Shown piece by piece: positions 19,315 through 28,230 of a DNA stretch of 64,000 nt. The DNA is taken from positions 3,351,001 through 3,415,000 of the forward strand of contig NC_010505.1 of assembly GCF_000019725.1 (NCBI RefSeq). The letters run 5' to 3'. Made by a program: the position numbers and the translations under genes. Positions within the stretch are counted from its first letter, which is position 1. Each line of letters begins with the position of its first letter. Source of the DNA: Methylobacterium radiotolerans JCM 2831. GTDB lineage: Bacteria > Pseudomonadota > Alphaproteobacteria > Rhizobiales > Beijerinckiaceae. The notes beneath the pieces are model-generated. The model searched no databases, was not told the DNA's origin, and saw only the letters and a program-made list of their open reading frames with translations.

Positions 19315-19960
19315 CTCGCGTTTCCTTTCGCTCCCGACACCGGAGCCCGGGCTCTCCCGGAGCCGCGGCTTCTTTCAGGGATCAACTCCCGGTGCGGCAG
19401 TCATGTTCATGATCGGGGTTCAGCGCAGCCACGATGAAGATGATCGTGGAAAACAAGGACGCCTTCCCCTCGGCCCCGCGAATTCAGGTAACCATTCGAG
19501 CAGGTTGGCAGAGGCACTCCGGCTGACGCCGAACTGCTTTGCAGCACGACGAGGCAGCCTACAGTCTGAGACCGATTCGACGGTGTGAACCTTCATTGTC
19601 GCGTGCGACCGGTTCTACTCGCCCGGCCTGAAAACGCGCCTGAATGCCTGGATGTAGGCAGGGCTACGACTGCCGCTAGACCCATTGAGATCATCCTTGG
19701 TCTGACCGGCAGCCCGGCTTGATCAAGACCTCACTTGCCCATGCCCAGAGATGATTGTAGGAGACCTTAACCGGCTGGTCATTGTCAGACTCGTGATGGG
19801 CGTGCTTGAGGGTCGCGGCCCTCAACCCGCGGGCACCGACAAAAGGGACGTCCCACGCCAGAGGGATGCCCGTTCCGGCCCATTTGCGCCTGCGATGAAC
19901 CCGAACGCGCGGCCCTTGTTCTCGATTCAAGTGTTTTTGCCTGAGTCTGGAGAGCCTTGA
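19315..19960 (+). other. Intergenic stretch with no firm gene
   Basis: About 650 bases with only short weak frames on both strands (for example 19691-19930 on the minus strand and 19751-19960 on the plus strand), none with clear coding bias or a recognisable product. It may hold the promoter of the PRC-barrel gene at 19961, whose GGAGAG ribosome binding site lies at its right end. Confidence 0.4.
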
Positions 19961-20599
19961 ATGCGCGGTGCCCCACTCAAAATCGCGACGCTGGCTGTCC
20001 TTCTCGTTACCGCCGCCTCGCTACCCCCAGCGGGGGCCTCGTCGGCGGTGCAGTCGGATGCACCCGCGACACCGTTCATCGAGGGACCCGAGCCGGGAAC
20101 TATACGTGCCTCCGAGATGATCGGGGTTCCAGTCATCGGAATGGATCATGTCGAGATCGGCAAGATCGAGGACGTTTTGGTCGACGGAAGCGGGCAGGTC
20201 CGCGCCGTTGTCATCGGCGTCGGCGGTTTCCTGGGCGTGGGCGAGAAATATGTGGCGCTTCCTTTCGACCAGCTCGGCTGGAACTTCAGCGATGTGCCGC
20301 TGATGGACGGACCGAGTTCGGTCGTGACGCCCAAGACGGCGCCCAGCGCTGAGGCAGCCGCGCAGGTAGGGCCGGATACCATGCCGGGTGCACGGACAAC
20401 CCGCGACACGCTCGGCGCAGTTCAAAATCAGCATAGCGGTCGCGTGACTGGCGCGACCGGCTCAGTGGAGGCACAGCGGCCCAGCAGCACGACGGCCACG
20501 GTCCTCGTTGGCGACAAGCCGTGGCGCGCCGAGGTCCGCCTCACCCGGGCGCAGCTGCAAGCGGCTCCGGCCTTCCGCTCCGGAAAATCTCGCCCTTAG
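19961..20599 (+). CDS. Exported PRC-barrel domain protein
   Basis: A 212-residue protein with a signal peptide ending near PAGASS. A PRC-barrel domain covers roughly residues 45-115, recognisable from IRASEMIGVPVIGMDHVEIGKIEDVLVD followed by VRAVVIGVGGFLGVGEKYVALPF. PRC-barrel proteins bind RNA or proteins; exported alphaproteobacterial versions are common and of unknown role, often stress-induced. The C-terminal half is low complexity with a final short basic segment. The ATG has a GGAGAG box. The small membrane protein gene follows within 30 bases. Confidence 0.85.
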   Translation: MRGAPLKIATLAVLLVTAASLPPAGASSAVQSDAPATPFIEGPEPGTIRASEMIGVPVIGMDHVEIGKIEDVLVDGSGQVRAVVIGVGGFLGVGEKYVALPFDQLGWNFSDVPLMDGPSSVVTPKTAPSAEAAAQVGPDTMPGARTTRDTLGAVQNQHSGRVTGATGSVEAQRPSSTTATVLVGDKPWRAEVRLTRAQLQAAPAFRSGKSRP

Positions 20600-20626
20600 C
20601 CGTCCATGTTTGACCGAAGGAATTCT

Positions 20627-20866
20627 ATGAGAAGCGCCATCCTCACCGGGTTATTATGGACTTCGGGCCTTCAGGGGTCCGTGGCTCAGCAGACCAACCC
20701 AGCCCCGCCAATTTCGGAAACGGGCCCTTCGCAATCCAGCTCGGGAGCAGCCACGGCCGCGGCGATAGACTTCAACTGGGTTTGGCTGAGCCTGCTCGTG
20801 GCCGTCGTGGTCCTGGGTCTCTGGTACATCGCGCGTCGACGCCAATCCGGCCCTCCAACCCGCTGA
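20627..20866 (+). CDS. Small membrane protein of unknown function
   Basis: A 79-residue protein with an N-terminal signal-like stretch (AILTGLLWTSGLQGSVAQ), a Ser/Pro/Gln linker and one strong membrane helix (WVWLSLLVAVVVLGLWYIA) followed by a basic stop-transfer sequence RRRQS. The ATG at 20627 is chosen over the one at 20606 because a GAAGG box lies six bases upstream of it. It follows the PRC-barrel gene closely and may form an operon with it. Confidence 0.6.
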   Translation: MRSAILTGLLWTSGLQGSVAQQTNPAPPISETGPSQSSSGAATAAAIDFNWVWLSLLVAVVVLGLWYIARRRQSGPPTR

Positions 20867-21100
20867 TGTCGAGTTAGCGTGTTACGGACGCGGCACTCGG
20901 GAAGAACAGTGGCTCGCCGTCGTCCTGGAACAATGCCCAAACCTGTGTTGATGATCAATATTAGACGCGTGCTCCGCCCCGACTATGGCTCACCATCTTG
21001 TATCCGACGCCCAAAAGCCGAACCGATCGCAGCTAGAACCGCCGCGGCTGGCGGTGGGGACTGTGCTATAGCGGGGCGATCCATTTGAAGCGGAGCCCCG

Positions 21101-22387
21101 ATGACCAGCTTTGCGCGGATCCTAGGCGTGATCGCCGTCCTGCTGCTCTGCGGCGCGCCGGCACGCGCGCAGATGCGCGGCCACGGTGGTCCGGTCCGGG
21201 CGCTCGCCGTGACCGCCGACGGCCGCCTCGCCATCTCGGGCGGCTTCGACCAATCCGCCATCGTGTGGGCCCTCGAGACCGGTGCCGCGCTCGGCGTGCT
21301 GCGCTTCCACGACGGCGCCGTGAATGCGGTCGCCGCACTGCCGGACGGCCGTTTCGCCACGGCCTCCGAGGACGGGCGGATCGCCCTCTGGCGCCTCGGG
21401 CGCGCGGAGCCGGAACGGGTGCTGGAGGGCCATACCGGCCCGATCGTCGCCCTCGCGGTCTCGCCGGACGGCCTGTCGCTCGCCTCCGCCTCCTGGGACG
21501 GCACGGCCCGGATCTGGCCGCTCGCCGGAGGGGACAGCCGGCTGCTCGATCCGCACCGCGGCCCGGTGAACGCGGTGGCCTTCCTGCCGGGCGGCGCGCC
21601 GGTCACGGCCGGCGCCGACGGGGCGGTGCGGATCTGGGCGGCCGAGGGCACATCCCAGGTCATCGCCACCGCACCCACGGGCCTCAACGCCGTCGCGGTC
21701 GCTTCGGACAGCGAGATCGCGGCCGCCGGGGCCGATGCGATTCTCCGCTTCGTTCGAGCCGACGGCTCGGTCCGGGCCGCCGCCGAGCTCGGCCCGAACC
21801 CGGTGATCGCCCTGGCCCTGTCTCCGGACGGGACCAGGGTGGCTGCCGCGACGGCGGGCGGGACCATCGCGGTGGTCGACCGGGCGACGGGTCAGGTCCA
21901 GCTGCGGCTCGTGGGGCCCGGCCTTCCGGTCTGGTCGCTCGCGTGGCGTCCGGACGGGGCCGAGCTCCTCACGGGTGGCGGCGACCGCCTCGTCCGGCGC
22001 TGGGACGCGAAGAGCGGCGAACCGATCGGCGCGCTGATCATGCGGCGCCCGGCAGATCCCCCCGCGGTCCGACAGGGTGGCCGGGGCGCCGAGGTGTTCG
22101 GGGCGTGCGCCGCCTGCCACACCCTGACATCCGACGCGGGCGAGCGGGCCGGGCCGACGCTCGCCGGCCTGTTCGGCCGCCGAATCGCCAGCGTGCCCGG
22201 CTACCGGTACTCGGACTCGCTGAAGCGGCTGGACATCGTCTGGACGCCCGAGACCGTCTCACGGCTCTTCGAGATCGGCCCCGCCCGCTACACGCCCGGG
22301 ACGAAGATGCCCGAGCAGACGATCGGCAACGACGCGGACCGCGCGGCGCTGATCGAATTCCTCGAACGCGCCACCGCGCTTCGCTGA
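21101..22387 (+). CDS. WD40 repeat / cytochrome c fusion protein
   Basis: A periplasmic 428-residue protein. A signal peptide ends near APARAQ. Residues about 25-325 form a WD40 propeller of roughly seven blades (repeated LAVSPDG...LASASWDGTARIW patterns). A class I cytochrome c domain follows, with haem-binding CAACH and a probable axial Met in TKMPEQ. It could pass electrons in the periplasm or act as a redox-linked scaffold. It sits at the left border of the formate dehydrogenase locus, so a role as electron acceptor for that enzyme is plausible, but an opposing gene separates them. Confidence 0.88.
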   Translation: MTSFARILGVIAVLLLCGAPARAQMRGHGGPVRALAVTADGRLAISGGFDQSAIVWALETGAALGVLRFHDGAVNAVAALPDGRFATASEDGRIALWRLGRAEPERVLEGHTGPIVALAVSPDGLSLASASWDGTARIWPLAGGDSRLLDPHRGPVNAVAFLPGGAPVTAGADGAVRIWAAEGTSQVIATAPTGLNAVAVASDSEIAAAGADAILRFVRADGSVRAAAELGPNPVIALALSPDGTRVAAATAGGTIAVVDRATGQVQLRLVGPGLPVWSLAWRPDGAELLTGGGDRLVRRWDAKSGEPIGALIMRRPADPPAVRQGGRGAEVFGACAACHTLTSDAGERAGPTLAGLFGRRIASVPGYRYSDSLKRLDIVWTPETVSRLFEIGPARYTPGTKMPEQTIGNDADRAALIEFLERATALR

Positions 22388-22395
22388 GGCGCCCG

Positions 22396-24441
22396 TCAGC
22401 CGCCCGCGCGCGCGCGCAGGTAATCCTCGGTCGTCCGGGGCTTGTCGCGTTCCGGCGCTGCGTGCGGATCGAAGCCCTGGTTCACCGCGACCTCGACGCG
22501 GCAATCCTCGCACATCGTCAGCGCACGCAGGCGCGCTTCGCCGCCCGCCCCGCTGAACATCCAGTGCCGCTCGCGCAGCCGCTCGACGATGCGCTCGATC
22601 GTCGAGCGCGTGCCGAAGGGCTTGGCGCATTGCGTGCAGCAGAAGGGCTCTTCCTCCTTGACGACCCGGCGGGGCGCCGCCCAGGCCGCGAAATCCACCT
22701 GCGGGCGCAGGGTGATGACGTCCTCCGGGCAGGTCGCGGCGCAGAGGCCGCACTGCACGCAGAGGCTCTCCTCGAAGCCGAGAAGCGGCTGCTCGGCACT
22801 GTCGGAGAGGGCGTGGGTCGGGCAGGCGCTGACGCAGGCGAGGCACAGGGTGCAGTCCGCGACCCGGAAATCGAGGCCGCCGAAGGGGGCGCCGGCCGCG
22901 AGCGGAACCCGGTCGACGGGTGCCGGTGCGGCACTGTGCATGCCGCGGAAGGTATGGCGCAGCACCTCGCGCTTGTTCCCCAGGAACAGCAGACCGGCCG
23001 GCACCGCGGCCTGCCGCCCCGGCGTGGCCTGCCGGAGGGCGGCGCCCAGGAGATCCGGATCATCGGTCTCGATGGTCTCGACCACGCGCCCGCCGTCCTC
23101 CGCACCGTAGCCCAGCGCCTGCGCCAGCGTCTCCCCGAGGGTCAGGGTCCGGTACAGGGGCTCGAGGTCGTGCTTGGCACGGGCCCGGACCAGGACCCGG
23201 ATTCCGGCCGCGCCGTAGGCGAACAGGGCCGCGATGACCTCCGGTCCGATCTGCGTGACCTCGTTGACCTGCACCGGCAGCACGTGGGCGGGGAGGCCGT
23301 CGCCGTAGCGGCCGAGCGCGTCGATCAGCGGCTCGCCGTGGTCGCCGTCGTGGACCAGGACGAGGGCGTTCTGCCCGCCCGCCGTCCGGTAGGCGCGCAT
23401 CAGGCTGCGCAGCCGGCGCATCAGCGCGTCGGAGGTCGGCAGCGCGTAAGCGGCGGCCCCGGTCGGGCAGAGTGCGGCACAGGAGCCGCATCCCGCGCAG
23501 ACGTATGGGTCGATCCGCACGGTGTCGCCCGCGGGCGCGATCGCGCCGGTCGGGCAGACATCGAGGCAGCGCGTGCAGCCCGTGATGCGGGAGCGGCTGT
23601 GCGCGCACAAGTCACCGTGGAAGTCGATGAAGCGCGGCTTGTCAAACGTGCCGACCAGATGGGACGCCTCCGCCAGCACGCGCTCGACGGCGGCCGGATC
23701 GCCGGGATCCGCGCGCAGATAACCGCTCCGCACCGCGTGTGCCGGAAACAGCGGCGCGCCGGCCGAGAGGTCGATGACGAGATCGCAGGTCGACACGGCC
23801 CCGTTGCGCGGAGCGCCGAAGACGAGATGCGTGCGCGAGGACGGGGCCGGCAGGGCGTAATCGTCGATGCCGAGCTCGAACGCACCGAGATATCCCTTCG
23901 CGGTCCGGATCGTGCCCTGCAAGACTGGGAAGGCGTTGCGGTGCAGCGGCGGAATCTCGCCGGGGCGCGTCAGCAGGACGGTGATGTCCAGATGCTCGGC
24001 GAGCCGCCGGCCGGCCTCGACCGCCACCTCGTCGCGCCCGTAGATCAAGGCGACGCCGCGGCTCTCCAGGGCCACGGTGGCGGCATCGGGGAGCGGCTCC
24101 GCCGCCGCGGCGAGCAGGGCGGCCATCTTCGGTCCGGCCGCCGCGGCGTCGGACGACCAGCCGGCGGTCTCCCGGATCTTGGCGTAGACCACCCGGTCCT
24201 CCGCCCCTGCCTCCTCGGCGACCTCGTCGAACAGTGGCGCCTGGAGCGTGCAGGACACGGTGACGGGCCGCCCGGTCGCCAGGGCCTCCCGGAAGCGATC
24301 GAGCTCGCGGCCGCAGAGCTGGTCGGCGGTGCGAAGCTCGCCGCCGCAGGCCTGGCCAATGACGGCGGTATCGAGGGACATCGTCCGCTCGCAGGAGCAG
24401 GCGAATACGAGGCGGTCGGACAAGATCGGACCCGGGTACAA
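22396..24441 (-). CDS. Multi-[4Fe-4S] ferredoxin-type protein
   Basis: A cytosolic iron-sulfur protein of about 680 residues. Two double-cluster ferredoxin domains are visible: CTRCLDVCPTGAI with CAGCGSCAALCPTGA, and CTLCLACVSACPTHAL with CVQCGLCAATCPED. A further CTQCAKPFG motif follows near the C terminus, and an N-terminal ACSCE segment may bind another centre. Proteins of this type accompany FDH genes in Rhizobiales, where they may move electrons or assist maturation. The start is uncertain: TTG at 24441 (used), TTG at 24423, or ATG at 24516; the extra residues of the longest form look non-coding. Divergent from the accessory operon at 24576. Confidence 0.85.
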   Translation of the reverse strand: MYPGPILSDRLVFACSCERTMSLDTAVIGQACGGELRTADQLCGRELDRFREALATGRPVTVSCTLQAPLFDEVAEEAGAEDRVVYAKIRETAGWSSDAAAAGPKMAALLAAAAEPLPDAATVALESRGVALIYGRDEVAVEAGRRLAEHLDITVLLTRPGEIPPLHRNAFPVLQGTIRTAKGYLGAFELGIDDYALPAPSSRTHLVFGAPRNGAVSTCDLVIDLSAGAPLFPAHAVRSGYLRADPGDPAAVERVLAEASHLVGTFDKPRFIDFHGDLCAHSRSRITGCTRCLDVCPTGAIAPAGDTVRIDPYVCAGCGSCAALCPTGAAAYALPTSDALMRRLRSLMRAYRTAGGQNALVLVHDGDHGEPLIDALGRYGDGLPAHVLPVQVNEVTQIGPEVIAALFAYGAAGIRVLVRARAKHDLEPLYRTLTLGETLAQALGYGAEDGGRVVETIETDDPDLLGAALRQATPGRQAAVPAGLLFLGNKREVLRHTFRGMHSAAPAPVDRVPLAAGAPFGGLDFRVADCTLCLACVSACPTHALSDSAEQPLLGFEESLCVQCGLCAATCPEDVITLRPQVDFAAWAAPRRVVKEEEPFCCTQCAKPFGTRSTIERIVERLRERHWMFSGAGGEARLRALTMCEDCRVEVAVNQGFDPHAAPERDKPRTTEDYLRARAGG

Positions 24442-24575
24442 GTGCGAATGGGAGGCCCCTTCGCGCGGCGGGGCCCGTCCCTTATACTCGAACCATTCGA
24501 AACAACGATCCGGCATGCGGGCGCAGGTCGCAACCCTGTCCCTCACTCTCATCGGCCCCTCGCCAAAGCCGCTCC

Positions 24576-25325
24576 ATGACTGTCCCTGTCGATGCCGGCC
24601 CGTCGAGGCTGGTCCTGCCCCCCGGCTTCAGCGCGCGCGCAGCGGAGCCGCCATCCGACGCGCACGCGGAAGCCTGCCGGCTCGCCGCGTCGGGCGAGGC
24701 GGACGCGGCGACGCTCGTCCTGGGCCGGCGCGACGACCTGATCGACCTCGCCGTGGTGCTCGCCCCAACCGAGCCGCTCGCCACCGCGCGCCGCGCGCAT
24801 TTCGCCGGGATGGTCGCCCTGTGCAATGCCGTGGGCGTCTTCGGACCGCCGGAGATCCCGGTGACGTTCGACTGGCCCGGGACGCTGCTGTTCAACGGCG
24901 CGCGCCTGGGTGGCGGGCGCCTCGGCTGGCCTGAAGCGTGCCGCGAGGATGAGGAGCCGGACTGGCTGGTCTTCTCGGGGATGCTGCTCGCCTCGAAACT
25001 CGCGGCGGGCGACCCCGGGCACACGCCGGATTCCACTGCCCTGGAGGAGGAAGGTTTCGGCGCGAACCTGCGCGTGCCCCTGGTCGAGAGCTTCGCGCGC
25101 CACCTGACCAAGACCTTCGAGATCTGGCGCGAGGACGGCTTCGACCGTGTCGCGGCGCTCTACCTCGCCCATCTGCCGCTGGAATCCGGTGTGCGGGCCG
25201 CGATCGAGCCGGGCGCCGATGGCAGGCTGACTTGGCCGGACGGGCGGGTCGAGCACCTATCGCTGCGCACGGACTTGGAGGCGCCGGGCTGGCGCGATCC
25301 GAAGACCGGCGGAGTCCGGCTGTGA
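24576..25325 (+). CDS. Biotin/lipoate protein ligase family protein
   Basis: First gene of the formate dehydrogenase accessory block. The 249-residue protein resembles the biotin/lipoate ligase-like proteins with a C-terminal DUF4444 domain: a catalytic-fold region with FDWPGTLLFNGARLGGGRLG, and a tail with DGRLTWPDGRVEHLSL. True ligases use a similar loop to bind the adenylated cofactor; whether this paralogue still ligates anything is unknown. Its constant company with FDH genes suggests a maturation role. It overlaps the next gene by 4 bases (GTGA). Confidence 0.78.
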   Translation: MTVPVDAGPSRLVLPPGFSARAAEPPSDAHAEACRLAASGEADAATLVLGRRDDLIDLAVVLAPTEPLATARRAHFAGMVALCNAVGVFGPPEIPVTFDWPGTLLFNGARLGGGRLGWPEACREDEEPDWLVFSGMLLASKLAAGDPGHTPDSTALEEEGFGANLRVPLVESFARHLTKTFEIWREDGFDRVAALYLAHLPLESGVRAAIEPGADGRLTWPDGRVEHLSLRTDLEAPGWRDPKTGGVRL

Positions 25326-25867
25326 CGCTCAAGCTCCTCCGAACCCTGCGGCTCGATCCCTCCGACACCTTCGTGTTCGCGCAGGCCGCCGAACCCGGAG
25401 AATGGGCCGTCACAGGGACCTTCCTGTTCCTCGACGGGGATCCGTCGCAACTGACCGGCAAGGCCCTGACGGCCTTCCGCTCGGGGTTCGTCGGCGTAAG
25501 CTCGCTCGGCTTCTCCACCCTGGTGGTGGTGAGCGCGGCGAGCGAGGAGGAGCGCGCGGGGGCCGAGGAGCTGCTCGCCCGCCACATCCACGCGCGCTTC
25601 GGCGCGCCCGACCGGGAGGCCGCCCGTGCGGCCGCCCGCGAGGAACTCGACGTCGCCGCGTCCCTCTGCGATCTGCCGGTCGGCAGCGTCGTCGCGCTGC
25701 ACCGCGTCGCGACGGACGGGGCAATCCGGGAGGATTTCCGGACGCTGCACCACCGGCCCGGCCTCGACCGGTCCCACGGGCGCGCGTTCCTCTTCGTCGA
25801 GGACGACGAGCCGGAGGAACAGGCCGACCTTGTCGGCCTTCTGCGTGATACGACGGCGGGAGACTGA
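25322..25867 (+). CDS. DUF6505-like FDH-associated protein
   Basis: A 181-residue cytosolic protein of unknown function found in the same gene block in related methylotrophs. The GTG start at 25322 overlaps the stop of the upstream ligase-like gene as GTGA, which fixes the start and implies translational coupling. Visible segments include KLLRTLRLDPSDTFVF, an acidic helix with many Ala and Glu, and FLFVEDDEP near the end. No catalytic motif is apparent. The DUF number is from memory and should be treated as tentative. Confidence 0.72.
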   Translation: MTLKLLRTLRLDPSDTFVFAQAAEPGEWAVTGTFLFLDGDPSQLTGKALTAFRSGFVGVSSLGFSTLVVVSAASEEERAGAEELLARHIHARFGAPDREAARAAAREELDVAASLCDLPVGSVVALHRVATDGAIREDFRTLHHRPGLDRSHGRAFLFVEDDEPEEQADLVGLLRDTTAGD

Positions 25868-25871
25868 CCGG

Positions 25872-26882
25872 ATGACCGAGTTCTGGGTCTCAAGCGGCCA
25901 CCACCTCACGCAGCGTACGGCCGGCGGCGGCCTCGCGGTCACGGACGAACTGATCCTCGCGTATCTGGCGCGGCCCGAACTCGTGCCGCCGGACGACGCC
26001 TGCGCGTCCGAGATCGCCCTCCATGCCGCCCTCCTGGACGCGCCCCGGCGGCGCGTGGAGCCCGCCGAGATCGCCGCCATCGCCGACGCCGACGCTCGGG
26101 AGAACTGGGCGGTGATCCTCGCCTTCCGCGATCGACTGCTCGCGGCCCGCTCCGTGGAGGCCGGATATCTGTCGCTCGTGCGCGGCGACCTCCAGGGCGT
26201 GCCGTCCCTGTTCCTGAACCAGCTCGTCCACCTGATCCTGCGCAATGCCCTCGACGGCTGCGACGATCCCTTCGTCCTGCGCGCGGCCGAGCTGTTCTTC
26301 CGCCCCCAGCGCGTGAGCTTTCACGAAGGCGCCGTGCTCCTGGCCGATGCCGAGGTGATCGCCGCCCGCGAAGGCAGTGCGCCGCTGTCGCCCCTGCTGA
26401 CGATGCTGGGCAAGGAGGCGGCGAACGAGCTGGACGTGCTGACGGCCGAGAATGCCTGGACGTACTGGAGCCGGTCGGACGCCTTCACGATGGCGCTCAA
26501 TCTCGGCTCCGATCCCCGCAGCCGCGCGGGCTTGGCCCGGGTGATCGAGACCTTCGTGGGCCACCTGCTGAACGTCGCGGTGCGCGTGACGCCCCTCGAC
26601 CGGCTGGAGGACCCCGACTGGCGCTGGTTCGTCGGCCTCGACTCGGAGGCGACGCGCCTCGGCAACGCGCTCTGGCGCGGCGACGCGCTCGATGCCGGAA
26701 CGCGCGAGCGGGTGCTCGCCGTGTTCAGCCTGACCTTCGACGACCCTACGCAGGTCCTGCCGGCTGTGGGGGAACGTCCGGTGTATCTCCTGCTCGCGGC
26801 GGCGCCGGATCGCAGCGTGCAGCTCAAGCCGCACAATCTCGTCGTCGGGTTGCCCCTCGCCGAAGGCCGGGAGGCCGCCTGA
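25872..26882 (+). CDS. DUF6352-like FDH-associated protein
   Basis: A 336-residue cytosolic, mostly helical protein beginning MTEFWVSSGHHL, with a conserved-looking ENWAVILAFRDRL, a YLSLVRGDLQGVPSLFLNQLVHLILRNAL-type region and ELFFRPQRVSF. It starts 4 bases after the preceding gene and ends 1 base before the DUF3305 gene, so it belongs to the accessory operon. Function is unknown; by context it helps make or insert the molybdenum cofactor or assemble the enzyme. The frame is open further upstream, but the ATG at 25872 is set by gene spacing. The DUF number is tentative. Confidence 0.75.
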   Translation: MTEFWVSSGHHLTQRTAGGGLAVTDELILAYLARPELVPPDDACASEIALHAALLDAPRRRVEPAEIAAIADADARENWAVILAFRDRLLAARSVEAGYLSLVRGDLQGVPSLFLNQLVHLILRNALDGCDDPFVLRAAELFFRPQRVSFHEGAVLLADAEVIAAREGSAPLSPLLTMLGKEAANELDVLTAENAWTYWSRSDAFTMALNLGSDPRSRAGLARVIETFVGHLLNVAVRVTPLDRLEDPDWRWFVGLDSEATRLGNALWRGDALDAGTRERVLAVFSLTFDDPTQVLPAVGERPVYLLLAAAPDRSVQLKPHNLVVGLPLAEGREAA

Positions 26883-26883
26883 C

Positions 26884-27396
26884 ATGTCCACGACGCCCGA
26901 GCACCGTTTCGAGATCGGCATCATCGTCGCGCGGCGGCGCCTGACCGGCCCCTGGGCGAGCCATGCCTGGATCCCGGTCGGGGCCCTGCCGGCGGCGGCG
27001 GCCGCCTCGCCCTGGACGAAGCTCTCCGAGACCGAGGGCGAGGCGACCTTCTATGCCGGCTCGTACGAAGTCGCGCTGCATCCGGGCGAGACCGGGCACT
27101 ACCGCGACAATCTCGTCTCCGGGCGCCCTTCCCTCTGGGTCGCCCTGCGCAACAACGGCGACGAGACCTACGCGGTCGCGAGCGTCACGGCCGACCCCTA
27201 TGAGGGGGAATCCATGGCCGAAGGGGTCGGCGAGATCGTCGAGCCGGTGCCGATGCCGCCTGAGGTGCAGGCGAAGCTGCTGGCCTTCTTCGAGGCCTTC
27301 CACGTCGAGCGCAAGTTCGAGAAGCGCAAGCGCGACCGCGCCGATCCCGAGGCGCTGGCCCACCGGGCGCAGGGGACTCGGGAGCGGCGCGAATGA
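26884..27396 (+). CDS. DUF3305 protein
   Basis: A 170-residue protein matching the DUF3305 pattern: GIIVARRRLTGPWASHAWIPVG, FYAGSYEVALHPGETGHYRDNL and SLWVALR, with a basic C-terminal tail (KFEKRKRDR). DUF3305 and DUF3306 occur almost only beside formate dehydrogenase genes in Alpha- and Betaproteobacteria, so a dedicated accessory role is inferred. It overlaps the DUF3306 gene by 4 bases (ATGA). Confidence 0.88.
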   Translation: MSTTPEHRFEIGIIVARRRLTGPWASHAWIPVGALPAAAAASPWTKLSETEGEATFYAGSYEVALHPGETGHYRDNLVSGRPSLWVALRNNGDETYAVASVTADPYEGESMAEGVGEIVEPVPMPPEVQAKLLAFFEAFHVERKFEKRKRDRADPEALAHRAQGTRERRE

Positions 27397-28142
27397 GCGA
27401 GAATTTCCTCTCGCGGTGGACCCGGCGCAAGCGCGCCGTGCGCGCGGCCGCCCTGGCGGAACGGGCCGCGCCGGCCGTCTCCGCCAGGGCGCCTCTCCCG
27501 GAGCCGGACGCGGAAGGCGCCGAGGCGGATCTCATCGCGCCGCAGACCGGCCCCGAGGCGCGGCCGCCGGAACCGGAGCCGGCGGACGATCCCGTGCTGG
27601 ATCTCCCCTCCCTCGAAGCCCTGACCGCGGAGACCGACCTCGCCCCGTTCCTGCGGGCCGGCGTCCCGGCGGTCCTGCGCAACGCGGCCCTGCGCCGGAT
27701 GTGGTCGCTCGACCCCGCCATCCGGGACTTCGTCAGCGAGGCGCGGGAATACGCTTACGACTGGAACAGCCCGGGCGGCGTCCCCGGCCTCGGCCCGCTC
27801 CTGCCGAGCGACAACGTCCAGGCGATGCTCGGCCGTCTCCTGGGCGGGGCCGCCGAAGCGACGCCGGCATCGGCTGAGACCCCCGACAGCCCGCCCGACG
27901 GTTCGCCGGAGCCCGGTCAGACGCCGGAATGTCCTCTCGCGGCCGATTCCGCTCCGCCCGGACCTGATCCGGCGGACCACGCGCCGGCCCTCCCGGCCCC
28001 CACGGCTACGGTCCAGCTAGCCGCTCCGGCCTTTTCTGATCCGACGCCCGCGCGCGACTCCGTGCCCGCAGCCGACGGAAAGGAGACGCGTCCGGAACCG
28101 CGCCTGCGGCGTCACGGCGGCGCGATGCCCAGTACGAGCTAG
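27393..28142 (+). CDS. DUF3306 protein
   Basis: A 249-residue protein with the DUF3306 N terminus (MSENFLSRWTRRKRAVR) and the core block LPSLEALTAETDLAPFLRAGVP then ALRRMWSLDPAIRDFVSEAREYAYDWN. The last 90 residues are low-complexity Pro/Ala/Glu and likely disordered. It is coupled to DUF3305 by an ATGA overlap. Function unknown; probably works with its neighbour in FDH assembly. The operon then breaks for 88 bases containing two hairpins before the TorD-like gene. Confidence 0.88.
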   Translation: MSENFLSRWTRRKRAVRAAALAERAAPAVSARAPLPEPDAEGAEADLIAPQTGPEARPPEPEPADDPVLDLPSLEALTAETDLAPFLRAGVPAVLRNAALRRMWSLDPAIRDFVSEAREYAYDWNSPGGVPGLGPLLPSDNVQAMLGRLLGGAAEATPASAETPDSPPDGSPEPGQTPECPLAADSAPPGPDPADHAPALPAPTATVQLAAPAFSDPTPARDSVPAADGKETRPEPRLRRHGGAMPSTS

Positions 28143-28160
28143 GAGATTTGGATTGCGGGA

Positions 28161-28212
28161 GATAAGAGCCTTTCTTATTGTCGTTCCAGAGAGCGAGATC
28201 GGTCCGATCTCG
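28161..28212 (+). promoter_or_regulatory. Two hairpins in the leader of the TorD/FDH genes
   Basis: Between the DUF3306 stop and the chaperone start are an AT-rich stem (ATAAGA with TCTTAT, 5-base loop) and a perfect inverted repeat CGAGATCGG-T-CCGATCTCG at 28194-28212. The second has a 1-base centre and so looks more like a protein binding site than a hairpin; the first could be a weak terminator or processing signal. Together they may let the structural genes be expressed separately from the accessory genes. Confidence 0.4.
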
Positions 28213-28230
28213 GGCGAGTAGAACACTCCA

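Noticed and set aside
21085..24579. 1164-codon plus-strand frame
   Set aside because: Runs across the WD40/cytochrome gene in another frame and antisense to the iron-sulfur protein; Arg/Gly-rich shadow with no domain.
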